Of a DNA stretch of 6,771 nt, positions 5,699-6,771 are shown piece by piece (position 1 is the first letter of the stretch; the number at the start of each line of letters is the position of its first letter). A program made the translations under genes and the position numbers. Origin of the DNA: Pseudomonadota bacterium. Its GTDB lineage: Bacteria; Pseudomonadota; Alphaproteobacteria; Elsterales; Elsteraceae. The notes under the pieces were generated by a model that worked only from the letters and a program-made list of their open reading frames with translations, had not been told where the DNA came from and searched no databases. The stretch covers positions 1 to 6,771 of the forward strand of contig JACQAI010000294.1 of NCBI GenBank assembly GCA_016195115.1. The letters run 5' to 3'.

Positions 5699-6771
5699 AT
5701 GCAAGACGCTGCCCCCTCGACTTTGCTCGATGACCACACAAGGCCGAACCGGTTCGAAGTCGACCTTGGCGCGATCGCGCAATTCACCCGCAACATACGC
5801 GGCCTGGTCGGCCGCGACGCCACCGTGTTCGCCGCGCTCAAGTGCAACGCCTACGGCTTCGGATTGCTCCCGGTCGCGCGCACCGTGCTGGCGTCGGGGG
5901 CCGACGCCATCGCGGTGGTCGACCGCGCCGACGCCATCGCGCTGCGCCAGGCCGGCATCGGCGCGCCGCTCCTGGTCTATCCCGGCGGCGTTGCGACCCC
6001 GGCGGCGGTCGCGGCCTGCGCGGCCCACGATCTGATCCCGACCCTGATCGACCTCGAGTCGGCCGCGCTGTACTCCCGCCTGACGCCGCGTCGGCTTGAT
6101 GTCGCGATCAAGATCGACATCGGCCAGGAGCGCCTCGGCTTCGCCGCCGACGCGGCGGTCGAGGCGATCACGGCGATCGCCGCGATGCCCAACTTGCGCG
6201 TCCGCATCGTCAACAGCCATCCCAACGTGCCCGAGCCGCCGTCGCGCGACTATCTCGAGTGGCAACTCGGCCGCTTCGAGGCGATCTGCGGCGCGCTCGC
6301 CGGCCGCGGCATCGACGTGCCGATCCGCATGGTCGCGAGCTCGAAGATCCTGTCGGTGCTCGGCCGGCTGGCGTTCAACGCGGTCGATCCCGGTCAGATG
6401 TATTTCGGGGCGTTCCGCGCCGCCGGCGACGTGCCGTGGCTGACCCAGCGCCAGGCCTTCCGCAAGCTGTCGAGCCGGCTCATCCACGTGCGCGTGCTGG
6501 TGCGCGACGCCTTCCTGGCCGAAGCGCCGTTCCCGGTGCGCCCGGGGCTGCGCATGGGCGTCATCCCGATCGGCACCTCCGACGGCGTCGGCCGCCTGCA
6601 CGCCGGCGCCGCATTGGTGCGCGGCCGGCGCGCACCGGTGCTCGGCGGCCCGTCGCTCGAGCATATGCGCCTCGACTTGACCGAGATCCCGGAGGCCGCG
6701 GTCGGCGACGAGGTGGTGCTGATCGGCGAACAGGGCGCGGCCGCCATCACGCCCGACGCGGTGGTCGCGCA
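5699..6771 (+). CDS. Alanine racemase-family (fold type III) PLP protein lacking canonical catalytic residues; 3' end outside window
   Basis: At least 357 residues of a PLP-dependent fold type III protein are present. A family member is about 360-390 residues, so probably only a few to about 20 residues are missing. The alpha/beta barrel begins after a 17-residue extension. It has ALKCNAYGFG with the PLP-binding Lys48 and Tyr52, then LLVYPGG, KIDIGQERLGF (Lys138) and NSHPN with His174 at the position of the conserved THFA histidine. In the C-terminal half, the usual VRxGxxxYG motif reads VDPGQMYFG, with Asp230 replacing the arginine that contacts the PLP nitrogen. The usual GYADG motif reads GTSDG, with Thr293 replacing the catalytic tyrosine. 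It is therefore unlikely to be an ordinary alanine racemase. The ATG at 5699 is fixed by an in-frame TAG at 5687. It is divergent from the dehydrogenase and may act on a related substrate. The family is firm; the reaction is unknown. Confidence 0.87.
   Translation, partial: MQDAAPSTLLDDHTRPNRFEVDLGAIAQFTRNIRGLVGRDATVFAALKCNAYGFGLLPVARTVLASGADAIAVVDRADAIALRQAGIGAPLLVYPGGVATPAAVAACAAHDLIPTLIDLESAALYSRLTPRRLDVAIKIDIGQERLGFAADAAVEAITAIAAMPNLRVRIVNSHPNVPEPPSRDYLEWQLGRFEAICGALAGRGIDVPIRMVASSKILSVLGRLAFNAVDPGQMYFGAFRAAGDVPWLTQRQAFRKLSSRLIHVRVLVRDAFLAEAPFPVRPGLRMGVIPIGTSDGVGRLHAGAALVRGRRAPVLGGPSLEHMRLDLTEIPEAAVGDEVVLIGEQGAAAITPDAVVA

Noticed and set aside
5650..5847. 66-residue N-terminal extension of the dehydrogenase reading frame
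   Set aside because: The extension lacks family similarity, overlaps the opposite-strand racemase-like coding region, and a strong GGAGG precedes the 5649/5652 start. The Rossmann motif begins normally after that start.
5681..6664. 327-codon antisense open frame opposite the racemase-like gene
   Set aside because: The forward frame has clear PLP-fold motifs along its whole length. The antisense translation is compositionally biased and has no motif.

Overview
This is a GC-rich window with strongly GC-biased third codon positions. Its gene content is a branched-chain amino-acid-type ABC binding protein, a BisC-type molybdoenzyme, a TauD-type dioxygenase and a Gfo/Idh dehydrogenase. That mix and the base composition suggest a chromosomal segment of a metabolically versatile alphaproteobacterium, perhaps of the Rhodospirillales type. 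The taxonomic guess is inference. I see no insertion sequence, tRNA, rRNA, CRISPR array or phage gene.

Layout: (1) positions 2-427 (+) are the C-terminal end of a LivK-type periplasmic binding protein. (2) Positions 603-995 (+) encode a small YkgJ-type cysteine-cluster protein. (3) Positions 1110-1214 (+) encode a 34-residue, half Lys/Arg microprotein. (4) Positions 1246-2256 (-) encode a TauD/TfdA-family Fe(II)/2-oxoglutarate dioxygenase. (5) Positions 2344-4626 (+) encode a cytoplasmic BisC/DMSO-reductase-family molybdopterin oxidoreductase, divergent from the dioxygenase. (6) Positions 4627-5649 (-) encode a Gfo/Idh/MocA-family dehydrogenase whose stop codon directly abuts that of the molybdoenzyme. 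(7) From 5699 (+) to the window edge runs an alanine-racemase-family PLP protein, divergent from the dehydrogenase.

The genes do not form one obvious pathway. Two divergent pairs (dioxygenase/molybdoenzyme and dehydrogenase/racemase-like) each share a short intergenic region, 87 bp and about 49 bp. These could be co-regulated pairs, but no regulator gene is present. A sulfur theme (TauD-like plus S-oxide reductase-like) is possible but unproven.

The most interesting signals are two. First, the roughly 85-bp region upstream of the cysteine-cluster gene (484-571) is repeated, diverged but recognisable, upstream of the basic microprotein gene (1008-1090). It looks like a duplicated promoter plus leader, and the second copy contains a strong 13-bp inverted repeat around the putative -10 box. 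Second, the racemase-like protein keeps the PLP lysine but lacks both the usual catalytic tyrosine (Thr293 instead) and the arginine that contacts the PLP ring nitrogen (Asp230 instead), so it may not be an alanine racemase at all.
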